Shown here: in pieces, positions 18,627-27,088 of the stretch
How positions within the stretch are numbered: position 1 is the stretch's first letter
Layout of the letters: each line of letters starts with the position of its first letter
Assembly (NCBI GenBank): GCA_007753675.1
Contig: CP036432.1
Coordinates: 1,214,394-1,278,393 of the forward strand
From: Stieleria magnilauensis
GTDB lineage: Bacteria > Planctomycetota > Planctomycetia > Pirellulales > Pirellulaceae
DNA: 64,000 nucleotides
Direction: 5' to 3'
Made by a program: the position numbers and the translations under genes
The notes under the pieces: model-generated
Database searches by the model: none
What the model saw: only the letters and a program-made list of their open reading frames with translations
What the model was told of the DNA's origin: nothing

Positions 18627-19862
18627 CTACAACACATTCGTTTTGATCGCCGATCCGTCGGGACGCGTCAATCGGAATTGGAATTGCCAATCTTGTGCCC
18701 AGGGTTCGGTTTGGGCGTTCTGCATGACTTTGATCATCACCGTGTTTTCGCCATCGACCAACTCGCAGTCTTCGACATATTGGTCGATGCGGGTTCCCGA
18801 GTGATAGACTTCGTTGCTGGACACGAGTTTGCCGTTGATCCAAACTTTGTTGGCGGTGATGCAGCCGATGCGAATCTGTGCCGGCATCGGCGTTGCTTCG
18901 CCGTCGACGGTGAAGGTGGCAAACAGGTAAGCGGCGGCATCTTTCTCGTTGGACAGCGGTCCGTTCAGATCGACCATGCCCAGGTTGTCATCGCTTTCAA
19001 TTTGTTGCCACGTGACGGTTCGTTTCTTTCCTGTTTCCGGTTTGGGTTCGCCGGCGGCATCTCGGGCGATCGGCGATCCCGATTCGAGGTAACGGTTTTC
19101 GGGAACGTAGGCCGTGTCGAAGTGTTCGCTGTCGGTGTTGTCGAAGGGGCCGATCAGCCACCAGCGACGCATCATGCCCAGTTCTTCGGCGAGGTCAATG
19201 TTGACGTCCAGGTCGGCCAGGAGCTTGGCCGTTTTTTCTAGCTGTTTGGGGCTTCGGCCATGGGCGATCACTTGGCGAAAGACCTGCTTGGCCTGATCGG
19301 GTTGCGTCGACATCAGCTCCGCGCCCGCCTGGATCAACGATTCGATCTTCAGGTAACGGATCGGCAGCGAGGGGTCGGTTTCGGCATCGGCCAGCAATTC
19401 GGACGTCAGCCCCTGGTCGTGTTGGGTCAACAGCTGGTACGCGACGTAGCGAGCGTCGGCGTTCTTGGAGCGATCGGCAAAGAACCCCAGCAACGCGTCT
19501 TTGGGAAAGGGCCCATTGTCACTGACATCGGCCGCGATCGCCCGCAGCCAGTTTTTCCCGCGTTTGGAGGCGTTGTCAAAACCCTCCAGAACATCGGTGA
19601 CTTGAGAACTGGGCAGCGACTGAAGCTGGTGGGCGGCTGCCGACGCGTCTTGGTCGAGTGCCACCGAGCCGTCGGTCTTGGCAATCGCTTGAAGCGACTG
19701 TTCCAAGTCGGGCTGGGCTGAAAACGCCGCTGGAATGAACCACATCATCGCCAGCGCGATTCCCACGAGAGGTCTCACGCCCGCGCGGGACGCGAACCAA
19801 CGGGAGCGTAAGCGGCAGCCGGGATGACTAGGAAATAGACAAAACGTTCGAGTCATGTTCAT
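18627..19862 (-). CDS. Secreted hypothetical protein with helical N-terminal and beta C-terminal half
   Basis: 411 residues. A hydrophobic segment (VGIALAMMWFIPAAFSAQ) near residues 33-50 suggests a signal peptide with a long n-region, or a start at one of the later Met codons. Residues 55-225 are helical and TPR/HEAT-like. The C-terminal 180 residues contain MRRWWLIGPFDNTD and a jelly-roll pattern with KVWINGKLVSSNEVYHSG and DGENTVMIKVMQN, as in the sugar-binding or accessory domains of glycoside hydrolases. No catalytic motif was recognised. Function unknown, probably periplasmic. Confidence 0.8.
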   Translation of the reverse strand: MNMTRTFCLFPSHPGCRLRSRWFASRAGVRPLVGIALAMMWFIPAAFSAQPDLEQSLQAIAKTDGSVALDQDASAAAHQLQSLPSSQVTDVLEGFDNASKRGKNWLRAIAADVSDNGPFPKDALLGFFADRSKNADARYVAYQLLTQHDQGLTSELLADAETDPSLPIRYLKIESLIQAGAELMSTQPDQAKQVFRQVIAHGRSPKQLEKTAKLLADLDVNIDLAEELGMMRRWWLIGPFDNTDSEHFDTAYVPENRYLESGSPIARDAAGEPKPETGKKRTVTWQQIESDDNLGMVDLNGPLSNEKDAAAYLFATFTVDGEATPMPAQIRIGCITANKVWINGKLVSSNEVYHSGTRIDQYVEDCELVDGENTVMIKVMQNAQTEPWAQDWQFQFRLTRPDGSAIKTNVL

Positions 19863-19954
19863 CGATCAAGTGAGTCCGGTTGGGGCGGGCGAGATTGGCA
19901 GCATGATAGCCGAATCGGACACCGCCCGTCGAACACCTCGATCGGGAACGTCGC

Positions 19955-20302
19955 TTAGAGCAGGTCTTCTTTTTCCAGGATTTCTCGATACTGATCACGT
20001 TCGCGGCGGGTCGCTTCGAGGTCGAAGACGAGATACTTCATGTCCAACCGAAGTTGCGACAGGGCCTCTTGGACGAGGTTCAGGATGCGACGCCGACGGG
20101 TGCTGCAATCGATCGCTCGTGAAAGCGCCGGCGCGACAGTGTCTCGGTAGCGTGCGGGGAGGGCGTCGATCGCTGCAGTCAGCTCACGCAATTCTTGAGG
20201 AACTTCGTCGCCAACTTGTTTGTTCGATCCGATCGTCGTCTTTTGCATGCGCCAGGGCTCCGGAGAGAGATACGTTGAAGGGTTGCTTTGATTGCCGTCC
20301 AT
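19955..20302 (-). CDS. Small conserved hypothetical protein
   Basis: 115 residues from the ATG at 20302 (MDGNQSNPST); the frame extends 54 codons further upstream, but that part looks non-coding, and MQKTTIGSNK at 20248 is another possible start. The protein is soluble and mostly helical: ELRELTAAIDALPARYRDTVAPALSR followed by a basic helix (STRRRRILNLVQEAL) and a coiled-coil C-terminus (DLEATRRERDQYREILEKE). No known domain recognised. The basic helix plus coiled coil would suit nucleic-acid binding or a regulator, but this is only suggestive. Confidence 0.65.
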   Translation of the reverse strand: MDGNQSNPSTYLSPEPWRMQKTTIGSNKQVGDEVPQELRELTAAIDALPARYRDTVAPALSRAIDCSTRRRRILNLVQEALSQLRLDMKYLVFDLEATRRERDQYREILEKEDLL

Positions 20303-20789
20303 TGCACTCGCGATGCCGAATCCAGCCAGCACAGCCGAGGTTTCTGCGTAAGGTGTGTTGCGGCAATGGTTTAGGGTGATCGCAGTTTTTGCGTTGTCAA
20401 AAGGAAACGGTGAAAAAAAACAACACCGTTTCGGCTTGGCTTGGCACCCTAAATCTTGATACACAAACGTCTTACGTAGTAAGCGACGGGTTGCGACGGG
20501 ATGTGGAGTTTTCTCTACATCGTCGCGTCAACCGCACACTTTGTTACACGAGTCACCGGCAGGCTATCAGTGGTTGCTCCGATAGCGACGTCCCCGTCGT
20601 CCTGCTGATTGTTTGGGCAACGCAGATTTGGGTCAACAATTGAAGTTCAAATACCGAGTGCCGCGTCCGAAAGTGTTGTCAGTCGTTCGGGCTCGGCAAA
20701 GCTTGCCGTCGGGTGAACGTTCCGGGATCGCACCGCAGGGCCGAAGGCCGGGTGGTGCGGAGCGCGCAAAGAGCGAAAAAGACGCATCC
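20303..20789. other. Divergent intergenic region, 487 bp
   Basis: Separates the small hypothetical gene (minus) from the large secreted protein (plus). It contains CTTACGTAGTAAG, a near-palindrome around 20471-20483, and an AT-rich stretch (AACGGTGAAAAAAAACAACACCGTT) that can fold as a stem, 20408-20432. The last 100 bases are GC-rich and in frame with the next gene. No RNA gene recognised. Confidence 0.45.
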
Positions 20790-23558
20790 GTGCCCCCGGT
20801 CGGATCGCCTCGGCAGCCATCCCTCGCTGCCATCTTGATCGCCGTGCTTGTCACCGTTTTCGGGCTCCTGGACGACTCGGCCGCGCGAGCCGATCTGTTC
20901 GATTCGCTGGATGCCTATCCGCCCCGCTGGCACCTGGACACTTCCGATTGCGACGCGCGCGTGATCGATCACAAGAACCTCGCCGGTGGCGGAGTTGATG
21001 GTGGCGGTTGCGAGTCGCTGACGTTTCAAGCCGGCGTCGGCAGCGAGTCGATCTTGATCTATCCGATCGAACCGGTTCGCGCGTTCAATGATCTGGTGGC
21101 CAACGTTTCGATCATGAGTGCCCGCAAGGGCGCACGGGTCGGCTTCCGCGTTCGGTTTCCGTTCGTCCGAGATCCACAGACCAGACGCCCCGTCGCGGCG
21201 ATCATCTATGGCGCGACCTATGAGCATCCTGGCAAATTTCAATCGCTTGGGATCGGCAATGTGGAGCGCGAGCTGCGAATCAAAATTGCAAAGCTGCGCT
21301 CGGTCCACGGAAGTGATGCGAACGTCAAGAATCCCTACATCGATGGGATTGCGATCAACGCCTACAGCGGTCCGGGGACGACGACGTTGCGGATCGACCA
21401 AGTGTCCGTTCGCGGAATGATTCCGGTGGGAGATCACGGCCGTGTGGAGATGGTGCCGCCGAGTCGTGAAACCGAGACCGTGGACGCCCCCGGCGAAAAC
21501 GCTTCGCTGCAAGTACCGCGATTGTTGCAGATGCGACGCCCAGCCGCTTCGCCAGAACGTTCCGGTCAAAACGTTGTGGTGTCGGCGTTTCCACAGGACA
21601 ACGTGATTCGCATCCTGGAACATCGTGGAGAACCTCTCGACTGGGTTCGCTCGTTGGGTTTCGATGCGGTCTTGTTGTCGCGTCCTCCGACCGCGGATCT
21701 TTTGCGTGACGCGATCCAGTCGCAATTGCTCGTTTACGCACCGCCGCCGGTGGCGCCCGATCCGACGATCGCCGCGTTGCTCGATCCCGTGATGGCGTGG
21801 TACCTCGGCGGGGGCGTCGCGCTGGACAACTCTCGTGTTTCACAAACCGATCAAACCGTTCGGCGTCTGCGACTATTCCCCGAGACCTGGCAACGCCCGA
21901 TCGTGATTGCGCCGGTCGAACGTTGGGCGGGTTACGCGTCGGTCGCTGATGCGATCGTTTCCGATGCGGCGCTCCGCAGTCGGGGATTGTTGGCCGCGGA
22001 GCAGACGCTGCTGTACCAGGATCGTCGCGCCCGAATCGGCAGTGGCACCGAAGTGGCTGTTGCGATCGAATCATCGCCACCGAAAAAGTTGGCGGAGATG
22101 AATCGATCGATCAGTGCTGCGATCGGGGCGCCCCCGGGAGGCAACTTTCGCTGGCATTCGATGTTCACTCAAGTCGTTCAATCGCTCGAACAATCACCGC
22201 GCGCGATCGTGTTTCGGTCACACGAGTCGCTCGTCTCCGGATCGGTGTTCGCTCATCAGCGATCGATGGCGCTCAGCTATGTCAATCGATTTGTAGCCAT
22301 GATGGGGCCGTGGATCGCCTCGTCACGCCCGTCTGCGGCCTATCGAATTCAGGGCGCCGCCTATCGCTGCGGCCGACTGGACGCCGACGGAGACCAGTTC
22401 TTGCTGTTGACGTCTGACCAGTCGGTTCGCGATCAGGTGCTGGCGGGTGATGGCCGCGCCGTCGAGATCTTGTTGCCGCCGGAGATGGTCCATCGCACCG
22501 CGTGGCGTTTGACCAATTTTTCGGCCCAGCGGATCGACATCGCCCCGACACCCACCGGTGCCCGGATCGAAATCGTTTCACCGGATGTCGCGGAAGTCAT
22601 CGTGATCAGTGCCGATTCGTCGCTGGGCGCCCGGCTTAACCAATCCGCGCGACGCTTTGCCGCCAGGGCAGCGTCGGATCGGTGGCAGTTGTGCGTCGAT
22701 CAGGTCCGTCAGATTCGTCAAGACTGGGATCATGCCGTCAGCTCCGGCGCGACCGAGGCGATCATGCCGGTCGATTTGCTGACCGCGGCGCGTCGAACGC
22801 TCGATGACGCCGAGGCTGTTTTTCGTGCCGGCGACGCCGAAGCCACGTTGCGACTGTCGCGCCGCGCCGACGCCTGGTCGGTTCGATCCAGTCTGCAGCT
22901 TTCCCAGGCACTGCTGTCGGGAACCCTGCCATCGTTTTCGCCACGGCACGTCAGCAGCCCGCCGCTCGATGAAGGGCGTCCGACGTTGCAAACGGCGTGG
23001 CAGCCCCTGATGGGAGACGAGGGCTGGAGCGAGAGCTTGATCGCGACAGGCGGCCTGGACCAGCCGGAGGTCTTGTCGTCCGGTGGTTGGACGTTTGGAC
23101 AGCGAAAACTGGTTCGGGCGCAGTCGGACGCCCGCTGGATGTCCCGTGGATTCTTCAGCGGCCAAGGTGCGATCGCTCTGTCCGCCGCCGCGACGGTCGG
23201 TGAGTCACTCGGCGGCGGCTATGAAGGCACGATCGCGATTCTCTCCAGCCCCACGGTCAGGATTCAGCCCAACCAGGCCGTTCGTGTCGATGCAATGATT
23301 CGTACGATCGGGTTCGGTGCGCCGCATCAGGGGATTCTGGTCTATGACAATTTAGGCGGCCAAGAGATGGGGATCTTGGTTCGCGGCGCCACCGACTGGA
23401 CTCCGATTCGTCTGTACCGGCAAAGCACTGGCGAGACGGAGGTGCGGGTGATGTTTGAGGTGATCGGCGATGGAGAAGCCGTGGTCGACGAAGTCGGAAT
23501 TCGTGTCTGGGATCCCGCCCCGTTGCCTGCACTCCCCTTGCGAAGTATCACTCCCTAG
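20790..23558 (+). CDS. Large secreted protein of unknown function
   Basis: 922 residues from a GTG at 20790, which places a good signal peptide (LAAILIAVLVTVFGLL ... AARA) at the N-terminus; the frame is open from 20613, but that part is basic, low-complexity and lacks a hydrophobic segment. The region after the leader (DLFDSLDAYPPRWHLDTSDC) is beta-rich and jelly-roll-like. A middle part (RILEHRGEPLDWVRSLGFDAVLLSRPP) resembles the alpha/beta barrel of glycoside hydrolase-like proteins, but no catalytic pair could be assigned. The C-terminal 200 residues are again beta-rich. Exported and probably carbohydrate-related by inference only. Confidence 0.75.
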   Translation: MPPVGSPRQPSLAAILIAVLVTVFGLLDDSAARADLFDSLDAYPPRWHLDTSDCDARVIDHKNLAGGGVDGGGCESLTFQAGVGSESILIYPIEPVRAFNDLVANVSIMSARKGARVGFRVRFPFVRDPQTRRPVAAIIYGATYEHPGKFQSLGIGNVERELRIKIAKLRSVHGSDANVKNPYIDGIAINAYSGPGTTTLRIDQVSVRGMIPVGDHGRVEMVPPSRETETVDAPGENASLQVPRLLQMRRPAASPERSGQNVVVSAFPQDNVIRILEHRGEPLDWVRSLGFDAVLLSRPPTADLLRDAIQSQLLVYAPPPVAPDPTIAALLDPVMAWYLGGGVALDNSRVSQTDQTVRRLRLFPETWQRPIVIAPVERWAGYASVADAIVSDAALRSRGLLAAEQTLLYQDRRARIGSGTEVAVAIESSPPKKLAEMNRSISAAIGAPPGGNFRWHSMFTQVVQSLEQSPRAIVFRSHESLVSGSVFAHQRSMALSYVNRFVAMMGPWIASSRPSAAYRIQGAAYRCGRLDADGDQFLLLTSDQSVRDQVLAGDGRAVEILLPPEMVHRTAWRLTNFSAQRIDIAPTPTGARIEIVSPDVAEVIVISADSSLGARLNQSARRFAARAASDRWQLCVDQVRQIRQDWDHAVSSGATEAIMPVDLLTAARRTLDDAEAVFRAGDAEATLRLSRRADAWSVRSSLQLSQALLSGTLPSFSPRHVSSPPLDEGRPTLQTAWQPLMGDEGWSESLIATGGLDQPEVLSSGGWTFGQRKLVRAQSDARWMSRGFFSGQGAIALSAAATVGESLGGGYEGTIAILSSPTVRIQPNQAVRVDAMIRTIGFGAPHQGILVYDNLGGQEMGILVRGATDWTPIRLYRQSTGETEVRVMFEVIGDGEAVVDEVGIRVWDPAPLPALPLRSITP

Positions 23559-23637
23559 CTCCGGCACGTTCGCATTTTGTTTACGCTGTTGGCAATCACT
23601 CCTACCCACGCAAGATAAAAATCCCGAGCCGTCAAGC

Positions 23638-24435
23638 ATGCCAACGACCATCAATGGAATTGGGACCCAGTACTACGGCCGAAAGAACCCGCGCGTTTAT
23701 GGCGGTATCTGTGAATCATGCCAGCGACACGTGACGCTGACTGACTACGAGACCGGTTATTACGTCGTTGTGTTGTTCATTCCGGTCATCCCGCTGGGGA
23801 AGAAACAGATCATCGGGGAATGTTCGGCTTGTCGGCGGCACCGTGTGATGCCGCTCAAAGAATGGGAGCGGATCAAAGAGGAGAACTTGGAGAACGGGTT
23901 GGCCAGCTTGGCGGACAACATGGACGACCCGTCGAAGGCGCTCGAGTTGCTGCAGAGCATGACGGTCTTCAATCAGCTTGACGAAGCGATGGAGCTTGCC
24001 GCGGCAACCGCCAAGCAGCATGCCAAGGACTTTGACACCCTGATCGACATCGGATCGTGGTATGAACGCCAAGGACAGACGGAGCTGTCGAATCGATGTT
24101 TCGACCAGGCGATCGCGTTGGACCCCGCGCATCCGACCAGCAAACGGATCCAAGGCGTCGACGCACTTCAGTCGGGCAACCCGAACGAGGCTGCGAAACA
24201 CTTCGAGCCGCTGCGCAAGTCGGCCGACTTCTACGACCCGTCCTTGTTCTACATGTTGGCCGGCGCGTATCAAGCCAAGGAAATGCACGAAGAAGCGCTG
24301 GAAGAGTTCAAGGATCTGTTGGTCCGAATCCCCGAGTTCGGCAAAGACAAGGAATTCCGCAAAGCCGTCAAAAAATCTGAAAAGGCGATCGGAAGCCCCA
24401 CCTCAATCCTGCCCAAGAAAGGGCTGTTCGGTTGA
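23638..24435 (+). CDS. Zinc-ribbon and TPR protein
   Basis: 265 residues from the ATG at 23638 (MPTTINGIGT); the frame opens 56 codons earlier inside the preceding gene's end. A four-Cys zinc ribbon is formed by C25-x2-C28 (GICESCQRH) and C62-x2-C65 (ECSACRRH), with a hydrophobic YYVVVLFIPVIPLG between them that could insert into the membrane. Residues 90-240 are TPR-like helices, e.g. SWYERQGQTELSNRCFDQAIALDPAHP and AGAYQAKEMHEEALEEFKDL. It looks like a protein-interaction factor; function unknown. Confidence 0.85.
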   Translation: MPTTINGIGTQYYGRKNPRVYGGICESCQRHVTLTDYETGYYVVVLFIPVIPLGKKQIIGECSACRRHRVMPLKEWERIKEENLENGLASLADNMDDPSKALELLQSMTVFNQLDEAMELAAATAKQHAKDFDTLIDIGSWYERQGQTELSNRCFDQAIALDPAHPTSKRIQGVDALQSGNPNEAAKHFEPLRKSADFYDPSLFYMLAGAYQAKEMHEEALEEFKDLLVRIPEFGKDKEFRKAVKKSEKAIGSPTSILPKKGLFG

Positions 24436-24761
24436 TTTCGCTGTGAACAGGAGTGAAGCCGAAGCTCCCGTTCGTCAATGAACGAGACACTCAACGCCTG
24501 CGAGAGCTGGCCACGTTTGGCTGCAGAGCAGCGAGACGGAACGGCTAAAGCCCCATACCGCGAAGTAAACATCGATGAGGGGCCCGGACGCTGGCGCGAA
24601 CCGGCTGATATCAAACGAATATCAGCCGTTTGGCGCGAGCCTACGGGCCCTCACCTTAGGAACCGACGCTTGACTTAACGGTATTGGGCTAAAGCCTGGA
24701 CGCCAGCGCGAGCAGCCTGTCGAACGGTTTTCAGGGCATTCTGCTATTGCGTGCGTCTGGT
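24436..24761. other. Intergenic region of 326 bp with repeats
   Basis: Convergent ends of the zinc-ribbon/TPR gene and the truncated SGNH gene. It holds family C repeat copy 2 (24582-24651) and, at 24687-24716, GGCTAAAGCCTGGACGCCAG, related on the opposite strand to TCCAGCCTTTAGGCG near 18391. No gene seen. Confidence 0.55.
24582..24651. repeat. Palindromic repeat, family C, copy 2
   Basis: Same module as 18493-18566: CCCGGACGCTGGCGCGAACC, GGCTGATATCAAACGAATAT, CAGCCGTTTGGCGCGAGCC. Here the inner stem is GGCTGATAT/ATATCAGCC. The central changes (GATGTC/GATGAT versus GATATC/GAATAT) keep the stem paired. Confidence 0.8.
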
Positions 24762-25292
24762 TTAGTCCGTTGGCGAATCGGCCGCAAAGACGTGGAAGTA
24801 CAACTGTCGGTAAACGAGGGAGTTGACCCAGTTGCGCAGAGCATACCCACAGTGCTTCAGATTTTCCTCGCTATAGTTGTTCGACTCGCCGCCGCTGGGA
24901 TGGACGCCGTCATTCGAAATGATCGTTCCATTCCATGACTTCCCCGGGCGAACTCGCAAGCACTCGGCATGGAAATCGGCCAAAGGGACTTGCTTTTCAC
25001 GGGCAACCACTCGGATAATCTTGTTCGCGTGTTCGACAGGCTCGTCGTGGCCGCGTCGCGGAGGAATGGTGTTTAAAATCGGTACGCAGTGGACCGCGAT
25101 GCATCGATCCACGACTTCCTCTAGACCCGCGCGGTACCCTTCCGGAACTCGCCCACCGGAAATGTCATTCGTGCCAACCATGATGATCGCTGCTTCTGGT
25201 TTTTGCTGTTCCAGCACGTTGTTCATCGTCCCCAGAATCTCTGCGTATCCCCAGCCAATATAGGGTAGGTCGGCACGCGGTGCAGACCGCAA
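24762..25292 (-). pseudogene. SGNH/GDSL hydrolase, apparently lacking its N-terminus
   Basis: 176 residues from a TTG codon. SGNH block III (MVGTNDISGG) and block V (NDGVHPSGGE, with the catalytic Asp and His) are present, but block I with the nucleophilic Ser (GDS) and the Gly of block II are missing. The same frame is open only to about 25370, without a GDS motif, and the next divergent gene starts at 25392. The missing part would be some 50-100 residues. It is probably a 5'-truncated, inactive gene remnant; a non-catalytic but expressed protein is less likely. Confidence 0.7.
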
Positions 25293-25391
25293 GTTCGGAC
25301 GTGGCCGATGGCACCAATCCTGCCGCTCTGGAGCGGCTATAATCAGTGCCCCTGCAATCTGATCCTACCTCCCATAGCGTGAGTCACCGTG

Positions 25392-26672
25392 ATGTCAAAC
25401 CGAAGAACCGTCTTGAAGGCTGCCGGCCTGGCCGCTGTTTCTCAAATCGCCTTGGGAACCGCCATGCGGCCGGCGCCGGCCAGTGCCGCCGCCAGCGAAC
25501 GTATTCGTTTGGGGGTGATCGGGATCGGGCCGCGCTGCCGGTATGTGTTGGGTGGGATGCTGAAACATGCCGACGTGCAGTGCGTGACGATTGCCGATGT
25601 CCAAGCCTCGCGTCGCGAGCAAGGGAAACAGTTGGTCGATCAGCAGTACGGTGACGCGAACTGCGAAACGGTGATCGATTTTCGGCGTGTGCTCGATCGC
25701 AAGGACATCGATGCGGTCCTGATCGCGACCGGCGATCGTTGGCACGCCACCGCGTCGATGTTGGCCGCCGAAGCCGGCAAAGATGTTTACAGTGAAAAGC
25801 CATGTGGGATCACGATCGATCTGTGCCGCCGACTCTCCGAGACCATTCGCCGAACCGGACGTGTCTTTCAAGCCGGGACGCAACGCCGCACGGTCGCAAA
25901 CTTTGCCCAGGCCGTCGAGCTGGCTCACACGGGAAAACTCGGCAAGCTTCAGAAACTGCATGCCACGGTTTACATCCCAGAGATCAACACGACGTGGTTG
26001 CCGGGACAACCGACGCCGGATCCCAAGGTGTGCGACTGGAACATGTGGCTCGGCCCGGCGCCGTGGCGACCCTTTCATCAAGACTACGTGAACGGTCGTT
26101 GGCGCGGTTACGTTGATTTTGATTCGGGCGCGCGGTTGCTGGACTGGGGCGCCCATACCGTGGACCTGTGTCAGTGGGCCAACCAATCCGATGACACGAT
26201 TCCCGTGGAGTACTCGCCGGATGAAACAGGCATCACGGCGCGCTATGAGAGCGGTGTGGAATTGAGAATCCATTTCCTGGAAACGCCGTTCGGGGAGCGT
26301 CCCGGTTGGGTGCAATCGTTGGGCACCTGTCCGGTTCGTTTCGAAGGTACCGAGGGCTCGGTCGAAGTCGGCGATAGCGGCGGCATCGTGATCAAGCCTG
26401 AATCGATCGGCAGAGGGTTGCCGCAATTGCCGAAGAAGGAATCCGGACTGGATGTGGAGGCTCATTCGAGGAATTTCTTGGACTGCATCAAGTCACGTGA
26501 GTTGCCCAACGCCAACCACATCGTCATGCGTCGATCGCACACCGCATCCCACGCCGCCGCGTTGTGCTGGCTGCTGCAGCGGAAGTTGCGGATGGATCCG
26601 TCGACGGAGACGTTCATTGGCGATGACGAGGCAAACCGATTGCGGTTCCGCCCCGAGCGGGATTGGGCGTAG
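25392..26672 (+). CDS. Gfo/Idh/MocA family oxidoreductase, Tat-exported
   Basis: 426 residues from ATG 25392 (a GTG lies one codon upstream). Twin-arginine signal SNRRTVLKAAGLAA followed by a hydrophobic stretch and an AxA site. The NAD(P)-binding Rossmann fold begins at IRLGVIGIGPRCRY, and the family EKP motif is in DVYSEKPCGITID, whose Lys usually contacts nicotinamide and substrate. WGAHTVDLCQWANQ contains the His expected for catalysis. Such exported members are abundant in planctomycetes and probably oxidise sugars or inositol-like compounds with a bound cofactor. The substrate is unknown. Confidence 0.9.
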   Translation: MSNRRTVLKAAGLAAVSQIALGTAMRPAPASAAASERIRLGVIGIGPRCRYVLGGMLKHADVQCVTIADVQASRREQGKQLVDQQYGDANCETVIDFRRVLDRKDIDAVLIATGDRWHATASMLAAEAGKDVYSEKPCGITIDLCRRLSETIRRTGRVFQAGTQRRTVANFAQAVELAHTGKLGKLQKLHATVYIPEINTTWLPGQPTPDPKVCDWNMWLGPAPWRPFHQDYVNGRWRGYVDFDSGARLLDWGAHTVDLCQWANQSDDTIPVEYSPDETGITARYESGVELRIHFLETPFGERPGWVQSLGTCPVRFEGTEGSVEVGDSGGIVIKPESIGRGLPQLPKKESGLDVEAHSRNFLDCIKSRELPNANHIVMRRSHTASHAAALCWLLQRKLRMDPSTETFIGDDEANRLRFRPERDWA

Positions 26673-27088
26673 GTCCGCCTGCACTTGGGCATCGCCCAAG
26701 GTCTTCAAACGAGAACGAGAACGAGAGGGATTGGCCAACGGCAATAAACAAATGCCTCGTCAAACGCGAAAGTTGTGCATGGCCGTTGGCCAAATTGAAC
26801 CTCATTGCGATCAGGTTCCTGGGGCGGCGCAACCCTCGCAAATGCTCGGTTTGCTTGCCCCAGGCTAGGGATATGCATGCCCTTTGGGCAAAAAGCGACT
26901 TGTGTAGATACAAATGCTGCCAGCGAGGGTGACGGCGAAAACGGAACGACCGGCGGGGGGACGGGTTCCGTATCCTGCAGACGATTGGGGAATGCTTTAA
27001 ACTGCTGGGGGTACGTCCAGCGAACGCCGGGCTGACCATCTGCCCTGCCCCATCCTGCCTGCCCTGCCCCCTCTTTCGACTTACCCCG
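26673..27088. other. Intergenic region of 416 bp with a candidate repeat
   Basis: CCTGGGG (26818-26824) and CCCCAGG (26858-26864) form a 7-bp inverted pair; a CATGCCCTTTGGGCA hairpin follows. GAACGAGAACGAGAACGAG-like triplet-plus repeats occur near 26709. About 27030-27070 is a C-rich degenerate repeat (CTGCCCTGCCCCATCCTGCC). No gene seen; open frames on the minus strand here run into the start of the next gene antisense and have no family resemblance. Confidence 0.45.
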
